Shown piece after piece: positions 38,055-46,920 of a stretch of 64,000 bases of DNA. The translations under genes were made by a program, and so were the position numbers. This DNA comes from Bacteroidota bacterium (GTDB taxonomy: Bacteria; Bacteroidota; JABWAT01): the NCBI GenBank assembly GCA_023151185.1, contig JAKLJL010000004.1, positions 135,586-199,585 on the forward strand, in the 5' to 3' direction. The number at the start of each line of letters is the position of its first letter. Within the stretch, counting starts at the first letter, position 1. The notes below the pieces were generated by a model, which was not told the DNA's origin, searched no databases, and worked only from the letters and a program-made list of their open reading frames with translations.

Positions 38055-39932
38055 GTGTTTGCGTGGGATGAACAATATGATGTAATTGTTGTGGGGGGTG
38101 GACATGCCGGGTGTGAAGCTGCCTGGGCTGCTGCCCGGATGGGGCAAAAAACACTGATGGTGACCATGAACCTGAACACGATTGCCCAGATGTCCTGTAA
38201 TCCGGCCATTGGAGGAACTGCAAAAGGACACCTCGTCAGAGAAATTGATGCACTTGGCGGAATCATGGCCCGGATAATAGACCAGACCGGAATTCAGTTC
38301 AGAATGCTGAACCGAAGTAAAGGTCCGGCTGTTTGGTCTCCGCGGGCCCAGGCGGACCGCACCCGGTACGGTGTTGTGATGCGTGAAACCCTCGAAACCC
38401 TGCCAACTCTGGAATTCAGACAGGATTCTGTTTTTGATATCCTGATCGAGAATCAAACTGTTAAAGGAATCCGTACTGCCCTGGGTTTAACCATTTATGC
38501 AAAAACGGTCGTCCTGACGACCGGCACGTTTATGAATGGAACCATGCATATCGGGCTCACGAATATGAAAGGCGGGCGAAGCGGGGAAGCCGCCAGTTTT
38601 GGAATAACCGACACTCTGACCAGGCACGGGTTTGTTTCAGGCAGACTTAAAACGGGTACGCCACCAAGAATTGATAAACGGTCTGTTGACTATTCAAAAG
38701 TTGAGGAGCAACCCGGAGATAACCCGCCTGAACCATTTTCCTTTTACTCACCCGGGATTACCACTCAGCAGATATCCATGTTCATGACCCATACCAATGA
38801 ACAGACCCATGAAATCCTGAGGACCGGGTTTGATGAAAGTCCCATGTTTACCGGCCGGATCCAGGGAATAGGTCCACGATATTGTCCCTCTATTGAAGAT
38901 AAAATTAACCGCTTTTCTGAAAAGACAAGTCATCATTTGTTTCTTGAGCCGGAAGGTTTGAGCACGAACGAAATGTACATCAACGGGTTTTCAACTTCTC
39001 TGCCGGAACAGGTGCAGTTAAAAGCCTTAAAAACAGTCCCGGGTCTTGAAAAGGTTAAACTGATCCGTCCGGGGTATGCGATAGAATATGATTATTTTCC
39101 GCCGTTCCAGATCCGGCTTTCAATGGAGACAAAATTAGTCTCAGGACTGTTTTTTGCCGGCCAGATCAATGGAACCTCAGGATATGAGGAAGCCGCGGCA
39201 CAGGGATTGATGGCTGGAATAAACGCAGCTTTAAAAGCAAGGAGTGAGGAACCGGTCATATTAAAAAGGTCAGAAGCTTATATTGGCGTCATGATTGATG
39301 ACCTGGTTAATAAAGGGACAGATGAGCCCTACCGGATGTTCACCAGCCGGGCTGAACACCGAATTGCCCTCCGGCAGGATAATGCTGACCGCAGGCTCAT
39401 GGAGACGGGATTCAGAATTGGAACCATCAATTCTGAAACTGTTGGGATAATGCGGCAAAAAAAGGCATTTATTGAGGACTTATTTTCCCGTTCAAAAACT
39501 GTTTCAGTTACACCGGATCAAGTCAATGACTATCTGAACCGGATCGGCAGCAGTCCGATAGAGCAAAAAACACGGCTTTCTGACCTGTTAAAACGTCCGG
39601 AAGTCGGGATTGAGGGAATTATTTCACAAGTTATTGATATTAAAGAGTTTATAAATAATAATAACCGTTTTCCATCCTATTTGGCCGATGCAGAAATTGA
39701 AATCAAATATGAAGGATACCTGGCCAGAGAAAACGAACAAATCGGGAAGATGAACCAATTTGAAACCCTGCGGATTCCTGAGCAAATCAAGTATGAGGCG
39801 ATTAAATCTCTGTCCACCGAGGGTCGCGAAAAGTTAAAAAAGATAAAACCGGAAACTCTCGGACAGGCAAGCCGGATATCGGGAGTGACGTCTTCTGATG
39901 TAAGTGTGTTAATGATCTATCTGAGGCACTGA
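38055..39932 (+). CDS. mnmG: tRNA modification enzyme MnmG (GidA)
   Basis: A 625-residue FAD enzyme, partner of MnmE in wobble-uridine modification. It starts at GTG (38055). FAD-binding motif VVGGGHAGCEAAWAAARMG and the MnmG signatures CNPAIGGTAKGHLVREIDAL, NGTSGYEEAAAQGL and FTSRAEHRIALRQDNAD are present. The C-terminal MnmE-contact helix region is complete. Its TGA overlaps the rsmG ATG. Confidence 0.97.
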   Translation: MFAWDEQYDVIVVGGGHAGCEAAWAAARMGQKTLMVTMNLNTIAQMSCNPAIGGTAKGHLVREIDALGGIMARIIDQTGIQFRMLNRSKGPAVWSPRAQADRTRYGVVMRETLETLPTLEFRQDSVFDILIENQTVKGIRTALGLTIYAKTVVLTTGTFMNGTMHIGLTNMKGGRSGEAASFGITDTLTRHGFVSGRLKTGTPPRIDKRSVDYSKVEEQPGDNPPEPFSFYSPGITTQQISMFMTHTNEQTHEILRTGFDESPMFTGRIQGIGPRYCPSIEDKINRFSEKTSHHLFLEPEGLSTNEMYINGFSTSLPEQVQLKALKTVPGLEKVKLIRPGYAIEYDYFPPFQIRLSMETKLVSGLFFAGQINGTSGYEEAAAQGLMAGINAALKARSEEPVILKRSEAYIGVMIDDLVNKGTDEPYRMFTSRAEHRIALRQDNADRRLMETGFRIGTINSETVGIMRQKKAFIEDLFSRSKTVSVTPDQVNDYLNRIGSSPIEQKTRLSDLLKRPEVGIEGIISQVIDIKEFINNNNRFPSYLADAEIEIKYEGYLARENEQIGKMNQFETLRIPEQIKYEAIKSLSTEGREKLKKIKPETLGQASRISGVTSSDVSVLMIYLRH

Positions 39933-40630
39933 TGGACTTTGTTTCACGTGAAACACTTGAAAAATGGATTTTCGTTGAATCTGGGTATCTTGAGGAATTC
40001 AATGAAAAGAACCGGATGGGATTAACTTCAGACCAACTTGAGCTACTCCTTGCCTATGCCCGTTTTCTCTGGGAGACGAATCAGGTTATCAATCTTGTCT
40101 CCCGAAAGGATGAAATAAATATTCTCCGGAAACATATTTGCCACGGCCTGGCCCTTTCCATTCTTTCCCGGGAGTATCAGTTTAAATCAGTTCTGGATCT
40201 TGGTACAGGTGGCGGTATTCCCGGAATCCCCTATGCCATCACACATCCTGATACTTCTGTCATTTTAATGGACTCCATACAAAAAAAAATTACAGCACTC
40301 GAGTCCTTTATACAATTGACCGGACTTAAAAACACCAGGGCAATCAGAAGCCGCTCAGAAGAGTGGAAGCAGGATCAACCTGTGGATGCTATCTTCTCAC
40401 GGGGTGTTGGTACTCTGAAGGATATGCTGAACTGGACGAAATCTCTAAGGAAAAATTCTAAGGGAATGGTCTATTTATTTTTAAAGGGCGGGGATCTGGA
40501 ATCCGAGTTTTCAGAGATTGCGGGTTTTATGAAGAACGAGATTCATAATGTTCAGGTGAAGCCAGTGACCTTTTGGGGTGCCGACCAAATCGGAGAGGAC
40601 AAATCACTTATCATTCTGGAAACAAAATGA
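39932..40630 (+). CDS. rsmG: 16S rRNA (guanine-527 N7) methyltransferase RsmG
   Basis: A 232-residue SAM-dependent methyltransferase for G527 of 16S rRNA. The SAM motif is LDLGTGGGIPGIPYAI, with later DSIQKKITALESF and SRGVGTLKDML. The first eight codons (MDFVSRET) carry a perfect parS site, so the N-terminal residues VSRET are set by the DNA site, not by the enzyme. Overlaps mnmG by 1 base and murQ by 4. Confidence 0.95.
   Translation: MDFVSRETLEKWIFVESGYLEEFNEKNRMGLTSDQLELLLAYARFLWETNQVINLVSRKDEINILRKHICHGLALSILSREYQFKSVLDLGTGGGIPGIPYAITHPDTSVILMDSIQKKITALESFIQLTGLKNTRAIRSRSEEWKQDQPVDAIFSRGVGTLKDMLNWTKSLRKNSKGMVYLFLKGGDLESEFSEIAGFMKNEIHNVQVKPVTFWGADQIGEDKSLIILETK
39940..39955. promoter_or_regulatory. 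parS: parS centromere-like site 1 (inside rsmG)
   Basis: TGTTTCACGTGAAACA, a perfect 16-bp palindrome matching the ParB-binding parS consensus TGTTNCACGTGAAACA. It covers codons 3-8 of rsmG. parS near rsmG and the origin is a well-known bacterial arrangement. Confidence 0.95.
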
Positions 40631-41541
40631 AAAACCGCCGGGACCTGATGGGAGAGTTGGTGAGGCTTCAAACAGAAACAAGTCCCGGGATTGGACGTGA
40701 CCTGGAGCTTCAATCCAATGAGGATAATATTGCCTGGTTTGTTGAAGATTATTTGAAGGCGTTGCCGGTTATCCTGACGAAAAAGGTTCAGCTTTCTGCC
40801 CTGATTGATTCAGTCGCCAGAGCGGTGTATGTGGGAAACCGGATATTTTATACTGGGGCTGGTACCTCGGGACGGTTGGGAGTGTTGGATGCATCAGAGT
40901 GTCCGCCTACATTTGGCCTGGCTGCAGATGTATTTAACGGACTTATAGCAGGTGGAGAAGAGGCATTGCGAAATGCGATAGAAGGGGCCGAAGATAACCG
41001 GGACCAGGCGGTTTCTGATTACCATACTTGTGGAATTTCCCCAAATGATGTTCTGATTGGAATTACCGCTTCAAGCAGAACCCCGTATGTACTGGCCCAA
41101 CTGGAAACTCATTTTCGTTTTGGGGGCAAAACCGGTTTAATAATCTGCAATGAAAAACCGGCCACCGAATATCCATTTGTAACCTACCTGGTTGATTTGC
41201 CGGTTGGACCTGAGTTACTGACAGGATCTACCCGCCTGAAGTCGGGGACACTTACAAAAATCATTTTAAATATGATCAGTACACTTTCAATGGTTCAGGT
41301 TGGGAAAGTGTATAAAAATTATATGGTTGATCTTAAGGCCACAAATGAGAAACTAAAGGCTCGTGCGGTTAAAACCTTTATGGAGTTAACCGGAGAGGGT
41401 CCTGATTTTTCAGAGAAACTGGTGGAAGAGGCAGGATTTAAGCTGAAAACCGCTCTGGTCATGTATTCCAAAAAGTGTACTCCCGCAGAAGCAGACAGGC
41501 TCCTGAAGAAGGCCGACGGGAGGCTTAGAAACCTGATATGA
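40627..41541 (+). CDS. murQ: N-acetylmuramic acid 6-phosphate etherase
   Basis: A 304-residue MurQ, which cleaves the lactyl ether of MurNAc-6-phosphate during cell-wall recycling. The start at 40627 overlaps the rsmG stop (ATGA) and gives the usual family N-terminus (LMGELVRLQTE). Sugar-binding SIS domain signatures are YTGAGTSGRLGVLDASECPP, ALRNAIEGAEDNR, GITASSRTPYVLAQL and STRLKSGTLTKIILNMIST. Length is normal. It sits where parA/parB lie in many genomes, between rsmG and mfd. Confidence 0.94.
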   Translation: MKNRRDLMGELVRLQTETSPGIGRDLELQSNEDNIAWFVEDYLKALPVILTKKVQLSALIDSVARAVYVGNRIFYTGAGTSGRLGVLDASECPPTFGLAADVFNGLIAGGEEALRNAIEGAEDNRDQAVSDYHTCGISPNDVLIGITASSRTPYVLAQLETHFRFGGKTGLIICNEKPATEYPFVTYLVDLPVGPELLTGSTRLKSGTLTKIILNMISTLSMVQVGKVYKNYMVDLKATNEKLKARAVKTFMELTGEGPDFSEKLVEEAGFKLKTALVMYSKKCTPAEADRLLKKADGRLRNLI

Positions 41542-44500
41542 CCGGACTCAGGGATCGTGTTTCACGTGAAACATCCAAAGCGGCTGAGGCCTTATTTACT
41601 GGCCAACCAATATCGGTTTCCTGGTCGTCCTGGTTGGCCTTTTTGTTGGATCAAGTCTATTCCAAAATACAGGGCCGTTGTCTGGTCGTGCTACCGGAAG
41701 ATTCCAGAATTCCAACCCTTGTGGAAGATCTTGAATCGCTCAATCCGTCTTTATATGTGCTCCATTATGAGGAGCAGGATTGGGACCGATTGTATTCAGA
41801 AGAGACAGAATTACGGTTGATCAGTGAACGGATTGAGGCTCTCCGTATATTACAGGACCGGGATAAGGCTCTTGTTTTCCTTTCTGCAAAAAGTCTCCTG
41901 ACGAAAGTCCCTCCGCCAGCTAATTTCAACCGGGAAAAATTATATCTAAAAAAGGGTGGGTCGCTGTCCTTTGATAGGCTGATTGCTATCCTGGCCGACT
42001 TCGGATTTAGCCGGGAAGAAATGGTATTCAGGCCGGGCGATTATTCAATCCGGGGAGGAATTGTTGATATTTTTAGCTTTGGAAGCGAAAATCCGGTCCG
42101 GATGGAATTCTGGGGCGATGAGCTTGAGTCACTCAGAAGTTTTGATGTTAAAACTCAGAGAACACTCGGCGAAATTGAGCAAACAGTAATTTATCCCAAT
42201 TTTAATCGGGAGAAAACGCTTCGGGGTCAGGTTTGCATTCTTGAGTATCTGCAACCGGATGATTATCTGATCTTTCTGGATGATGATCATTGCCAGCGAA
42301 TTATAAAGGAGTTCAATCCGGAGGAAGTCAGACGGCGAACCGGTAATAATCAGTCTTTTGCCTCGCCCGCTGAGCTTGCTGAATATGATGCCTTGATACC
42401 TGTAAGACGGTGCCGGGTCGATACCGGAGAGACTAAAAGAATTATTCCACAGTCCGAACTCTTCATTGATGAGGGTAGTTTTCCTGATCAGGTTTTGGAT
42501 TTTGCGAACCTGGGATACCAGGTCTGGGTTGGTGTAGATCAGGATTCTCAATGGGAGCGGATTCAAAATTATCTCAAAAAACAGGATCAGATTCCGGAAT
42601 TGTTTTCCTTCAAGCCTTCCCTGCATGAAGGATTTCTCGATACGGCATCGGGTGTTGTGGTACTTTCAGAACATTTGATCTTTTCAAGATTTAGAAGAAT
42701 TCAAAAACGCCATCAGATCCGGGTTAACACCTCCGTAAAATTAGAAAATCCGCTTGACCTGAACCGGGGTGATTTTGTGGTTCACGAGGATCATGGAATA
42801 GGGAAGTACATGGGTCTGACCAAAATAAAGGTTGGAAACAAACTGGTTGAAGTTATAAAAGTTGAATACATTAACGGAGACACCCTTTTTGTAAATGTAA
42901 AAAAGATTGATAAAATCCAGAAGTTCTCTTCCAGAGATGGAGCGGCACCAGGGTTATCAAAAATTGGCGCACCGGAATGGCAAAAGAAAAAGGATCAGAC
43001 ACGGGCAAAAATTAAAGAAATTGCCCGTGACTTAATTCAGCTTTACAGTAAGCGAAAAAAAGAAACTGGCTTCAGATTCACTCCGGACACTCCCTGGCAG
43101 GCTGAGCTTGAGGCCTCCTTCATGTATGAAGATACCCCTGATCAGCAAAAAACCTGGGCCAATGTGAGGGAGGACATGGAGGCACTTAACCCAATGGACA
43201 GGCTTGTTTGCGGTGATGTTGGGTTCGGGAAGACAGAAATAGCCGTCCGGGCAGCATTTAAAGCAGTACAGGACGGGAAGCAGGTGGCTGTTTTGGTGCC
43301 CACAACGATTCTGGCGCAGCAACATTTTACAACATTTTCATCCCGCATGAAACAGTTTCCGGTGCGGATCGAAGTTCTGAGCCGGTTTAAAACGGCAAAG
43401 GAGTCGAAACAGATCAAAGAAAACCTGTCCGCCGGAAAAATTGATATACTCATTGGCACGACCAGCCTGATGGCCAGTGATATCCGGTTCCATGACCTTG
43501 GTCTTCTGGTGATTGATGAAGAGCATCGTTTCGGTGTGAAGGATAAGGAACGGATCAAAGCGTTGAAGGTCAATGTTGATGTTTTGGCCATGAGTGCAAC
43601 CCCAATCCCCAGATCCATGCAGTTGAGCATGATGGGTGCCCGTGATATTTCAATAATTGCGACACCGCCGGTCAACCGGATGCCGGTAGAGGTGACACTT
43701 CAACCCTTCAATGAACAGAAGATCAAAGAAATCATTAACGAAGAATTGAAAAGAAGCGGCCAGATATTCTTCATTCATAACCGGGTGAAAAGCATTTACA
43801 ATCTGGCAAATTATTTGAAGCGCCTGATGCCGAGGTTGCGGATCCAGGTGGCTCATGGCCAAATGAATCCAAAGGAATTAGAGGAAATCATTGTCGGCTT
43901 TATTAACCACGAAATAGATTTGCTGTGTTCAACGAATATAGTTGAGTCGGGAGTGGATATTCCGAATGCCAATACGATTATTATTAACCGGGCAGACCGG
44001 TTCGGACTTTCAGAGTTGTATCAGTTAAAAGGGCGGGTGGGAAGGTCAAACCGGAAAGGGTATTGCCACTTATTGATTCCGCCGTTTGATATGATAAAAA
44101 AAGATGCAATCCGGCGGCTTCTGACCATTGAAGAATTTACTGATCTGGGTTCTGGATTTAATGTTGCCATGCGGGATTTGGACCTGCGGGGTGCAGGAAA
44201 CATATTGGGTGCAGAACAATCCGGCTTTATCCACACCATCGGTATTGAATTATACCATTCAATACTGGAAGAAACGATCCTTGAATTAAAGGAAGAAGAG
44301 TTTTCTCATCTGTTCAAAAAGGAAAGCCGGACCTTTCTTGTTCGGGATGTTCAGGTTGAAACGCCCTTTACCTCGCAGTTTCCAGAAGATTACATCGAGA
44401 GCGTCCGGGAAAGATTCGATTGGTACAAACGTCTTTCCCAACTGAAAAAAACCGACCAGGTCAAGGCGCTGGCTGAAGAACTCAAAGACCGCTATGGCCC

Positions 44501-44816
44501 CCTTCCAGAAGAAGCTCTTAGTCTCATTGGTGAAACCCGTCTGAAATTAGTTGGAGAAAAAATCGGGTCTGTGAAAATTTCTGCCGGTGCATCCGTGCTT
44601 GAGCTAACCTTTCCGCCAAAGGAGCATCTGTTTTTTAAGGATCACTATTTTGAACACTTGCTTCGCCAGCTTTCAGCCGTAAAGCAAAAACACCAGTTCC
44701 GTGAGGTAAAAGGAATTTTAACTCTCTCGATCGGGATTTCTGAACTTTCCGGTTTGCCAACTGAAAAATGGTTCGAAAAAGTAGAAGATTTTCTTTCACC
44801 CCTGGTTTTGGTCTGA
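41538..44816 (+). CDS. mfd: Transcription-repair coupling factor Mfd
   Basis: A 1092-residue translocase that removes stalled RNA polymerase and recruits UvrA. An N-terminal UvrB-like module (about 20-300) is followed by the CarD-like RNA-polymerase-binding domain (LNRGDFVVHEDHGIGKYMGL, about 415-480). The motor has GDVGFGKTEIAVRAAFK, DEEHRFGVKDKERIK, the SATPIPR motif and the TRG region, and there is a C-terminal TRCF domain. The start overlaps the murQ stop by ATGA. Codons 7-12 (RVSRET) carry the second parS site. Confidence 0.96.
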   Translation: MTGLRDRVSRETSKAAEALFTGQPISVSWSSWLAFLLDQVYSKIQGRCLVVLPEDSRIPTLVEDLESLNPSLYVLHYEEQDWDRLYSEETELRLISERIEALRILQDRDKALVFLSAKSLLTKVPPPANFNREKLYLKKGGSLSFDRLIAILADFGFSREEMVFRPGDYSIRGGIVDIFSFGSENPVRMEFWGDELESLRSFDVKTQRTLGEIEQTVIYPNFNREKTLRGQVCILEYLQPDDYLIFLDDDHCQRIIKEFNPEEVRRRTGNNQSFASPAELAEYDALIPVRRCRVDTGETKRIIPQSELFIDEGSFPDQVLDFANLGYQVWVGVDQDSQWERIQNYLKKQDQIPELFSFKPSLHEGFLDTASGVVVLSEHLIFSRFRRIQKRHQIRVNTSVKLENPLDLNRGDFVVHEDHGIGKYMGLTKIKVGNKLVEVIKVEYINGDTLFVNVKKIDKIQKFSSRDGAAPGLSKIGAPEWQKKKDQTRAKIKEIARDLIQLYSKRKKETGFRFTPDTPWQAELEASFMYEDTPDQQKTWANVREDMEALNPMDRLVCGDVGFGKTEIAVRAAFKAVQDGKQVAVLVPTTILAQQHFTTFSSRMKQFPVRIEVLSRFKTAKESKQIKENLSAGKIDILIGTTSLMASDIRFHDLGLLVIDEEHRFGVKDKERIKALKVNVDVLAMSATPIPRSMQLSMMGARDISIIATPPVNRMPVEVTLQPFNEQKIKEIINEELKRSGQIFFIHNRVKSIYNLANYLKRLMPRLRIQVAHGQMNPKELEEIIVGFINHEIDLLCSTNIVESGVDIPNANTIIINRADRFGLSELYQLKGRVGRSNRKGYCHLLIPPFDMIKKDAIRRLLTIEEFTDLGSGFNVAMRDLDLRGAGNILGAEQSGFIHTIGIELYHSILEETILELKEEEFSHLFKKESRTFLVRDVQVETPFTSQFPEDYIESVRERFDWYKRLSQLKKTDQVKALAEELKDRYGPLPEEALSLIGETRLKLVGEKIGSVKISAGASVLELTFPPKEHLFFKDHYFEHLLRQLSAVKQKHQFREVKGILTLSIGISELSGLPTEKWFEKVEDFLSPLVLV
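41558..41573. promoter_or_regulatory. parS: parS centromere-like site 2 (inside mfd)
   Basis: TGTTTCACGTGAAACA again, identical to site 1 over all 16 bases and placed in the same reading-frame phase, so it also encodes VSRET. It is 1618 bp from site 1 and about 20 kb from the predicted oriC. Confidence 0.95.
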
Positions 44817-45119
44817 TTTTCGGATCAGGATCGTTTCACTCTTTTTCCTGAAAAATTAAGTTATCCCATTAATTTTATTATACTTACCTTCATAAAGAAC
44901 TCGTTCAGAGTTCCGCCAATCACTTCTTCCTGACCATTACCACACTTATATGAAAATCTGACCGCCTGAAAATTCAACCCCCAGGTGATTGAAAAATCGG
45001 TTACTGTATATTTATAACCTGTACATTATTATAGCCCCTAAAAGGCCGTCCTGCCGAAAACAAGTAAATTGAAAGGGCCCTTCAGACAGAATGATTTTAA
45101 TTGACTTTATTTCGTGAAA
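44817..45119. other. Intergenic stretch before the dcw cluster
   Basis: About 300 bp of AT-rich DNA between mfd and the MraZ repeats. A short inverted repeat (GGTTA 44999-45003 with TAACC 45015-45019) surrounds a TATATTTA that could be a -7 element, but no good -33 goes with it. No coding frame is supported. It must contain the main dcw promoter. Confidence 0.4.
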
Positions 45120-45163
45120 TGGTGATTTTAGTTGCTAAGTGGGTAAAAGTGGAGAGTTGTGGT
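45120..45163 (+). promoter_or_regulatory. Predicted MraZ operator (TGGN repeats, 10-bp period)
   Basis: TGGG at 45140, TGGA at 45150 and TGGT at 45160 recur every 10 bp, with a further TGGT at 45120 and a degenerate copy at 45130. MraZ is known to bind TGGG-type repeats of this period ahead of its own gene in E. coli. Position directly before mraZ fits autorepression of the dcw cluster. Confidence 0.6.
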
Positions 45164-45188
45164 TAATTTGGATAAAAATTTCGGTTTC

Positions 45189-45623
45189 ATGGGTGAGTAC
45201 CAGTATTCCCTTGATAAAAAGGGTCGGGTAAGTCTCCCCCAGCGGTTGCGGAAAAACCTGTCTGCAGACCTGGATCGTGTTTTTATCATTACCCGAGGAT
45301 TTGAACAGTGCTTACTGCTGTATCCTGAAAAAACCTGGCAGCAGATTTCAGCTAAACTTGCAGAATTCAGTTACATTGCATCTCCGGATAACAGAGCCTT
45401 TATCAGAACCTTTTTATCCTGGGCCAATGAACTTGAACTGGATGGTCAATTCCGGTTAAACATTCCTCAGCGGCATCTTGAGTTTGCCCAGATTTCAGAG
45501 GAATCTGTACTGTTGGGATTGATGGATAAAATTGAATTGTGGAATCCGGTGCGGTACCGTGAGTACCAGGCGAAGATGGGGGCAGATTATGAAACCATCG
45601 CCGGTAAAATCATGGGGCTTTAA
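45189..45623 (+). CDS. mraZ: Transcriptional regulator MraZ
   Basis: A 144-residue MraZ with two AbrB-like swapped-hairpin halves (MGEYQYSLDKKGRVSLPQRL; ELELDGQFRLNIPQRHLEFA). It represses or modulates the dcw operon. The ATG at 45189 is chosen because the family N-terminus starts at GEYQ and because the alternative GTG at 45159, though it has GGAG upstream, lies inside the putative MraZ operator and would add ten unmatched residues. Its stop overlaps the rsmH ATG (TAATG). Confidence 0.93.
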   Translation: MGEYQYSLDKKGRVSLPQRLRKNLSADLDRVFIITRGFEQCLLLYPEKTWQQISAKLAEFSYIASPDNRAFIRTFLSWANELELDGQFRLNIPQRHLEFAQISEESVLLGLMDKIELWNPVRYREYQAKMGADYETIAGKIMGL

Positions 45624-46546
45624 TGGTCTACCATCTGCCGGTACTGGCAAGCGCCTGTATGACAGGTTTAGCAATCAAACCAGATGGTCAGTATGTAGAT
45701 GGCACCCTGGGTGGGGGTGGTCATTCTGAGCTCATTCTCGGGCAACTTGGACCTGGGGGAAACTGTGTCGGCTTTGATGTCGATCCGGATGCCCATGCTT
45801 TTGCGGCGAGGCGGCTTGAACCGTTCGGAAACCGGTTCATACCTGTTCAGGCGAATTTTTCGAGAATTCCGGAAAGCCTTTATCGGCTGGGAATTGACTC
45901 GGTTGACGGGATACTGCTTGATCTTGGCGTTTCATCCAGGCAACTCGACAATCCGGATAAGGGATTTACGTTCAGGTCAGAGGCCCCGCTTGATCTGCGG
46001 CTCGATCCGGACCGCAAGATTACGGCAGCCGGTGTGGTCAATACCTATCCGGAGGAAAAATTAATCCGGATTTTCAGGGAGTACGGCGAGGAAGAATTTG
46101 CCCGTCTGATTGCAAGGGAACTGATCAGGACCCGGCAATTGGCACCATTGAAAACAACCTCAGATCTGACTGCCTGCATAGACCGGGTCATTTTTGCAGA
46201 CAAACGCAAAAAAACCTATGCCCGTATTTTCCAGGCACTCCGGATAGAAGTCAATGAAGAACTGGCCGTACTGAAAACAGTCCTTGAAAAATCGCTGACG
46301 GTGTTAAAGCCCGGAGGCCGGCTGGTTGTAATCAGTTATCACTCTCTTGAAGACCGGCTTGTTAAAGAATTCATCCGGGAGGAAGCCAAAACCTGCGTCT
46401 GTCCGCCGGGAATGCCCGTTTGCACCTGCGGGAAAACGGCAAGGCTGAAACTGATTTCCAGAAAAGCGATTCAGCCTTCAGAAGAAGAAATTGAAGCCAA
46501 TCCGAGAGCCAGAAGTGCCAGACTCCGGGTTGCAGAACGGATGTAA
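45623..46546 (+). CDS. rsmH: 16S rRNA (cytosine-1402 N4) methyltransferase RsmH
   Basis: A 307-residue SAM methyltransferase (formerly MraW). Signatures are YVDGTLGGGGHSELIL, LLDLGVSSRQLDNPDKGFTF, KTYARIFQALRIEVNEEL, and VISYHSLEDRLVKEF. A cysteine-containing loop (KTCVCPPGMPVCTCGK) lies near the C-terminus, as in many homologues. Second gene of the dcw cluster. Confidence 0.96.
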   Translation: MVYHLPVLASACMTGLAIKPDGQYVDGTLGGGGHSELILGQLGPGGNCVGFDVDPDAHAFAARRLEPFGNRFIPVQANFSRIPESLYRLGIDSVDGILLDLGVSSRQLDNPDKGFTFRSEAPLDLRLDPDRKITAAGVVNTYPEEKLIRIFREYGEEEFARLIARELIRTRQLAPLKTTSDLTACIDRVIFADKRKKTYARIFQALRIEVNEELAVLKTVLEKSLTVLKPGGRLVVISYHSLEDRLVKEFIREEAKTCVCPPGMPVCTCGKTARLKLISRKAIQPSEEEIEANPRARSARLRVAERM

Positions 46547-46547
46547 C

Positions 46548-46919
46548 TTGAGTGAAGACACGTCGGTCCGGGCGCCAAAACCGAAAAAGAAAAAGAGCCG
46601 GATCCAGCAAAAAGTTGAAAACACCAAATCCATAACTGTAATCGGATATGTGATTGTAATTGTAGTTGCCCTGTTCCTGTATATCTCGAATACTTTAAAG
46701 GTTAGGGATCTGCTGGCAGAGAACAGTAAACTTAAGGAGGATCTGGCGAGGGAACGAACGGTCAGTGACAAGATCCAGTCACAGGTCAATCAACTTGAAT
46801 CTGTTCAGCGGATTCAGGATCTGGCAGTCAGAGACCTTGGGCTTGCACTTCCCCAAAAACCTCCGGTCGTTATTCAGGTCAGGAAAAGTGAACTTTCAAA
46901 ATTAACGGAAACCCCCTGA
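46548..46919 (+). CDS. ftsL: FtsL-like cell division protein
   Basis: A small bitopic protein: a basic cytoplasmic N-terminus (KPKKKKSRIQQKVENTK), one membrane helix (VIGYVIVIVVALFLYIS) and a periplasmic coiled coil (VRDLLAENSKLKEDLARERT and VNQLESVQRIQDLAVRDLGL). Layout and the position between rsmH and ftsI identify it as FtsL, which with FtsB and FtsQ activates FtsWI. No ATG is available; the TTG at 46548, 1 bp after the rsmH stop, is taken, and in-frame TTG codons further upstream (46491, 46530) would overlap rsmH. The start is therefore uncertain. The product has about 123 residues. Confidence 0.82.
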   Translation: MSEDTSVRAPKPKKKKSRIQQKVENTKSITVIGYVIVIVVALFLYISNTLKVRDLLAENSKLKEDLARERTVSDKIQSQVNQLESVQRIQDLAVRDLGLALPQKPPVVIQVRKSELSKLTETP

Positions 46920-46920
46920 T

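Noticed and set aside
41557-41820. An 87-codon frame beginning MFHVKH at the second parS site
   Set aside because: This is parS read in another frame within mfd; such MFHVKH starts are produced by the site itself and not by a gene.
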